Assembly (NCBI GenBank): GCA_023458355.1
Contig: JAEWZS010000033.1
Location: forward strand, 1 to 6,133
Direction: 5' to 3'
DNA from: Bacillota bacterium
Lineage (GTDB): Bacteria > Bacillota > Clostridia > Christensenellales > CAG-138
Length of the DNA: 6,133 bases
Shown in pieces: positions 4,708 to 6,133 of the stretch (positions within the stretch are counted from its first letter, which is position 1; every line of letters begins with the position of its first letter). The notes below the pieces were generated by a model. The model worked only from the letters and a program-made list of their open reading frames with translations, had not been told where the DNA came from and did not search any database. Made by a program: the position numbers and the translations under genes.

Positions 4708-6133
4708 ATGAGCAACCATACCGACTACAATGCGTCGCAGATACAGGTGCTCGAGGGCTTGGAGGCGGTGCGCCGCCGCCCCGGCATGTACATCGGCTCA
4801 ACCGACGCACGCGGCCTCAACCAGCTCGTGAAGGAGCTCGTCGATAACTCTATCGACGAGGCACTTGCGGGTTACTGCACCCATATCGAGGTCACCATCC
4901 ATCCGGACAACTCGCTGACCGAGCGCGATAACGGCCGCGGCATCCCTGTGGACTACCACGAAAAAATGGATAAAAGCGCGCTTGAAGTTGCGCTTACAGT
5001 GCTGCACGCGGGCGGCAAGTTCGGCGGCAGCGGTTACAAGGTATCGGGCGGACTACACGGCGTCGGGCTTAGCGTGGTGAATGCGCTTTCTAAATGGCTG
5101 GAGGCCGAGGTATCACGCGACGGCAAAATATTTAGACAGCGGTATGAGTACGGCGATCCCATGGGTGATGTAGAGGTGGTTGGAATTTACTCCGAAGCGG
5201 ATGGCGAAAGCGGCACACAAATCACCTATATGGCCGACGATTCTATATTTGACGAGGTCAACTACAACTTTGAGACCATGACGACGCGCATGCGCGAGCT
5301 TGCGTATCTTAATAGAGGCATCACCATCACCGTCGTAGATGAGCGCACCGACCCTGTGCAGAAAAAATCCTACTGCTACGAGGGCGGCATCAACTCGTTT
5401 GTACAAAACCTCAATAAAAATAAGACCGTGCTGCACGCGGAGCCCATTTATTTTGAAGCTTCGCGCAACGAGCCCGAAAAGAACGAAGTCGCGACGGTCG
5501 AAGTCTCTATGCAGTACAACGATGATTACAACGAGAATGTTTTCACCTACGCCAACAACATCAACACCACAGAGGGCGGCAGCCATCTGGTGGGCTTTCG
5601 TACGGCACTGACGCGTGTCGTCAATGACTATGCGCGCAAGTTTAGAATTTTAAAGGACAATGATGCCAACCTATCGGGAGAGGACGTTCGCGAGGGACTG
5701 ACTGCCATTGTAAGCGTGAAGCTTATTGAGCCGCAGTTTGAAGGGCAGACGAAAACCAAGCTCGGCAACGCATATATCAAAAACGTGGTCGATAAGGCTG
5801 TGGACAGCGGCCTAACGGCATACCTTGAAGAAAATCCCTCCATCAGCAAGCAGATCATCGACAAATGCCTTACGGCTTCCCGCGCAAGGGAAGCGGCCCG
5901 AAAGGCGCGCGAGCTAACGCGGAGAAAAACCGCGCTCGACTCAACCGCCCTTCCCGGCAAGCTCGCCGACTGCAGCGAGAAGGATCCCACTAAGTGCGAA
6001 ATCTTTATCGTCGAGGGCGACAGCGCCGGCGGCAGCGCCAAGCAGGGCAGAAACCCCGCGTTTCAGGCGATACTCCCCCTTCGCGGCAAGATATTGAATG
6101 TGGAAAAAACAAGGCTCGATAAGATTCTCGCAA
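4708..6133 (+). CDS. gyrB: DNA gyrase subunit B, 3'-partial
   Basis: ATPase subunit of the GyrA2GyrB2 type II topoisomerase that introduces negative supercoils. The first 475 residues are in the window; Bacillota GyrB is about 640, so roughly 160 C-terminal residues are missing. GHKL ATPase domain: IQVLEGLEAVRRRPGMYIGS (12-31), ATP-site Glu43 and Asn47 in KELVDNSIDEALAG, DNGRGIP (74-80, Asp74 and Arg77), the ATP lid GGKFGGSGYKVSGGLHGVG (102-120). Transducer domain with the QTK loop Gln347-Lys349. TOPRIM start EGDSAGGSAKQGR (436-448, catalytic Glu436) and ILPLRGKILNVEK (455-467); the metal-binding DxD motif lies beyond the edge. Residues tied to quinolone response (Asp438 of EGDSAGG and Arg459 of PLRGK) look like ordinary Gram-positive forms. 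Position 121, after GLHGVG, is Leu where Ala, Val or Ser is more usual. Gene context and the GyrB-type TOPRIM favour GyrB over ParE; gyrA would be expected next. Confidence 0.97.
   Translation, partial: MSNHTDYNASQIQVLEGLEAVRRRPGMYIGSTDARGLNQLVKELVDNSIDEALAGYCTHIEVTIHPDNSLTERDNGRGIPVDYHEKMDKSALEVALTVLHAGGKFGGSGYKVSGGLHGVGLSVVNALSKWLEAEVSRDGKIFRQRYEYGDPMGDVEVVGIYSEADGESGTQITYMADDSIFDEVNYNFETMTTRMRELAYLNRGITITVVDERTDPVQKKSYCYEGGINSFVQNLNKNKTVLHAEPIYFEASRNEPEKNEVATVEVSMQYNDDYNENVFTYANNINTTEGGSHLVGFRTALTRVVNDYARKFRILKDNDANLSGEDVREGLTAIVSVKLIEPQFEGQTKTKLGNAYIKNVVDKAVDSGLTAYLEENPSISKQIIDKCLTASRAREAARKARELTRRKTALDSTALPGKLADCSEKDPTKCEIFIVEGDSAGGSAKQGRNPAFQAILPLRGKILNVEKTRLDKILA

Noticed and set aside
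5113..5586. A 157-codon open frame on the minus strand.
   Set aside because: It is antisense to the well-conserved gyrB frame, has no ribosome site I could credit, and its hydrophobic composition follows from the opposing codons.
4708..6133. Quinolone-resistance substitutions in gyrB.
   Set aside because: EGDSAGG keeps its Asp, and Arg in PLRGK and Asn in KQGRN are, as far as I know, natural variants; no resistance claim is supported.
1..6133. Mobile elements, CRISPR arrays, tRNA or rRNA genes, or a novel defence system.
   Set aside because: No transposase, integrase, regular spaced repeats or RNA gene signatures were seen; all full genes belong to known families.

Overview
This window reads as a stretch of chromosome from a spore-forming or sporulation-derived Bacillota, most likely of the class Clostridia. 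The evidence is a clear Spo0H/SigH-type sigma factor, a CD3324-family small DNA-binding protein, a RemB (DUF370) gene between recF and gyrB, and purine-rich Shine-Dalgarno sites (AAGGAG, AAGGAAGGA). Base composition is close to balanced. No genus can be named from the sequence alone.

Left part, 1-2416. The window opens inside rlmB (23S rRNA 2'-O-methyltransferase), whose N-terminal, KPY-repeat extension runs off the left edge. A hairpin with a T-run separates rlmB from sigH, both on the plus strand. sigH converges, with only 4 bases between stop codons, on a second TrmH/SpoU-family methyltransferase encoded on the minus strand.

Middle part, 2417-3302. A small minus-strand gene of the CD3324 family (87 aa) lies between two tandem minus-strand terminators and a 460-base divergent intergenic region. 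That region holds a perfect 13-bp inverted repeat, three copies of the 8-mer TGCAAAGC, a 7-bp operator-like dyad, and a near-consensus vegetative promoter (TTGAAT, 17 bases, TATAAT with an extended -10) reading right. The mRNA leader after this promoter can form two alternative hairpins.

Right part, 3303-6133. recF, remB and gyrB form a plus-strand operon: recF and remB overlap in ATGA, and gyrB follows 32 bases later behind a strong ribosome binding site. gyrB is cut by the right edge inside the TOPRIM domain. The three genes are the usual recF-remB-gyrB part of the Bacillota replication-origin cluster. Here dnaA and dnaN are not immediately upstream; instead the rlmB-sigH segment, usually found elsewhere in the chromosome, lies next door.

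The window is mainly housekeeping: ribosomal RNA modification, stationary-phase sigma factor, recombination repair and DNA supercoiling. I see no mobile element, CRISPR array, tRNA, rRNA or defence island. The points worth a second look are regulatory and syntenic.
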